From: Vespa crabro
Lineage: Eukaryota; Arthropoda; Insecta; Hymenoptera; Vespidae
Length of the DNA: 64,000 nt
Assembly: GCF_910589235.1 (NCBI RefSeq)
Contig: NW_025813595.1
Coordinates: 372,001 to 436,000 of the forward strand
Reading direction: 5' to 3'
Shown: piece by piece, positions 63,074-64,000 of the stretch
How positions within the stretch are numbered: the stretch's first letter is position 1
How the letters are laid out: each line of letters starts with the position of its first letter
Made by a program: the position numbers and the translations under genes
Notes under the pieces: model-generated
Seen by the model: only the letters and a program-made list of their open reading frames with translations
Databases searched by the model: none
Told to the model about the DNA's origin: nothing

Positions 63074-64000
63074 TTGTTATATTCTTCATTCTGCATCGAT
63101 AGAATATAAAATCAATGAAATTGAACGAGATTTCAACTTTTCGTTTTTCGACCATACGCGTATATGAGCGAAAAATAGTATATACGATATGAACGAATGT
63201 TAAAAACTTTGATTCCAATATAAAATAGATGTTTGATCTTATGAAAAGCAATGTTCTGAATCGATTGGTAACATTTTTCTAACTGTGGCACAAGTATTAT
63301 TAAAGATTTCACGATTTTATCTTCGCATATACCGAAATTCGAGTATGTCGATTACGTTTTTCGACAATTATCACATGAAAACGCGTATTTAAACATAGTA
63401 AAAACGTTATATTCTTGTTGTATTCTTTATTCTGCATCGATAGAATATAAAATGAATGAAATTGAACGAGATTTCAACTTTTCGTTTTTCGACGATACGC
63501 GTACATGAGCGAAAAATCGTATATACGATATGGAAGAATGTTAAAAACTATGATTCCAATATAAAATAGATGTTTGATCTTATGAAATGCAATGTTCTGA
63601 ATCGATTGGTAACATTTTTCTAACTGGGGCACAAGTATTATTAAAGATTTCACGATTTTATCTTCGCATATACCGAAATTCGCGTATGTCGATTATGTTT
63701 TTCGAGAATTATCATATGAAAACGCGTATTTAAACATAGTAAAAACGTTATATTCTTGTTATATTCTTTATTCTGCATCCATTGGATATAAAATCAATGA
63801 AATTGAACGAGATTTCAAGTTTTCGTCATTCGACGATACGCGTATATGAGCGAAAAATCGTATATACGATATGAAAGAATGTTAAAAGCTTTGATTCCAA
63901 TAAAAAATAGATGTTTGATCTTATGAAATGCAATGTTCTGAATCGATTGGTAACATTTTTCTAACTGTGGCACAAGTATTATTAAAGATTTCACGATTTT
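63074..64000 (+). repeat. Partial ABCD-like unit missing monomer C, cut by the window end
   Basis: A-type features (GACCATACGCG, GATATGAACG, AAAAGCAATG) start the first unit. The second begins as B (AATGAATG, CGTACATGAGCG, GATATGGAAG) but ends like C (CGATTATGTTTTTCGAGAATT, cited by its core TTTCGAGAATT). The third is D (GCATCCATTGG, GTCATTCGACG, AAAAGCTTTG). So C has been fused out between B and D. This is a further relative of the tetramer outside the decamer run, with its continuation beyond the window. Confidence 0.85.

Larger units (their letters stand above)
1..64000 (+). repeat. Continuous 341-bp satellite DNA array (about 188 head-to-tail monomers)
   Basis: The same AT-rich unit recurs from the first to the last base with a period of 341 bp. 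For example the anchor TTGTTATATTC starts at 1, 342, 683, 1024 and 1365, and is still in step at 61369. All copies have the same orientation and no foreign sequence separates them. The first copy has 47 C and 52 G in 341 bp (29% G+C). Most copies differ by a few scattered substitutions and short indels; common length classes are 341, 340 and 334 bp. Tandem arrangement, AT-richness and nested higher-order repeats are what is known of centromeric and pericentromeric satellites. The chromosomal location is inference. I do not recognise the family by name. The array runs off both window ends. Confidence 0.98.

Noticed and set aside
1..64000. Recurrent minus-strand open frame of 61-75 codons, once per monomer in many copies (for example 675-860, 5423-5608, 60679-60864)
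   Set aside because: It has the monomer period and phase, its length varies with every indel, and its differences between copies include many amino-acid changes (F to Y, T to K, I to V) with no sign of selection for protein. The translation is low-complexity I/F/Y/R-rich with no recognisable domain. No constant start context or promoter is evident.
1..64000. CRISPR array
   Set aside because: The repeats are adjacent 341-bp units with no unique spacers between short direct repeats, and the composition and HOR structure are those of a eukaryotic satellite.
1..64000. Novel defence, mobile or regulatory system hidden in the array
   Set aside because: I looked for departures from the monomer pattern and found only substitutions, short indels, monomer gains and losses and one 193-bp truncated unit. 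No stretch fails to align to the monomer, so there is no room for an extra coding or mobile element.
1..64000. tRNA, rRNA or Pol III promoter boxes
   Set aside because: No cloverleaf-compatible run, conserved rRNA segment or convincing A/B box pair was seen in the monomer. The 29% G+C sequence lacks the needed GC-rich stems.

Overview
The whole 64-kb window is one uninterrupted satellite DNA array. It consists of about 188 head-to-tail copies of an AT-rich monomer, typically 341 bp (29% G+C in the first copy), all in the same orientation. I see no convincing protein-coding gene, RNA gene, transposable element, CRISPR array or single-copy spacer. The array is cut at both window edges, so its true length is unknown. 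The recurring 61-113 codon minus-strand open frames are by-products of the repeat and not genes.

The sequence indicates a eukaryotic genome, probably pericentromeric, centromeric or other heterochromatic DNA. CpG is strongly over-represented: 23 CpGs in the first 341-bp copy against about 7 expected from base composition. That argues against a heavily CpG-methylated, CpG-depleted genome such as a vertebrate or typical plant. An invertebrate, for example an insect, is plausible, but the species cannot be named from this sequence.

Layout. 1-8157: near-consensus monomers with two trimeric higher-order repeats (HORs), of 1011 bp (1024-3045) and 1022 bp (4069-6112 and 7136-8157). 8158-12248: a transition zone with 682-bp and 1705-bp periodicities. 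12249 to about 31050: a mosaic built from 334-bp and 341-bp monomer subfamilies, with blocks of about 0.9-2.6 kb copied at offsets from 2032 to 15250 bp. About 31050-40100: less homogenised monomers with local dimer, tetramer and pentamer periodicities. About 40100-49430: blocks dominated by a direct duplication of roughly 3 kb (41001 onward, copied from 46294), whose left junction lies inside a truncated 193-bp monomer. 49430-64000: the most ordered part, with a 10-monomer HOR (3410 bp) present twice at 54549-61368, each copy containing two 4-monomer HORs (1364 bp).

No genes act together here. The biology visible is array evolution: unequal crossover, conversion-like mosaicism, one out-of-register join at a 3-bp microhomology, and indels clustered around a palindromic core in the monomer. 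Each monomer also carries a degenerate CENP-B-box-like element. Block edges are by eye, good to tens of bases, except where a private variant fixes them.
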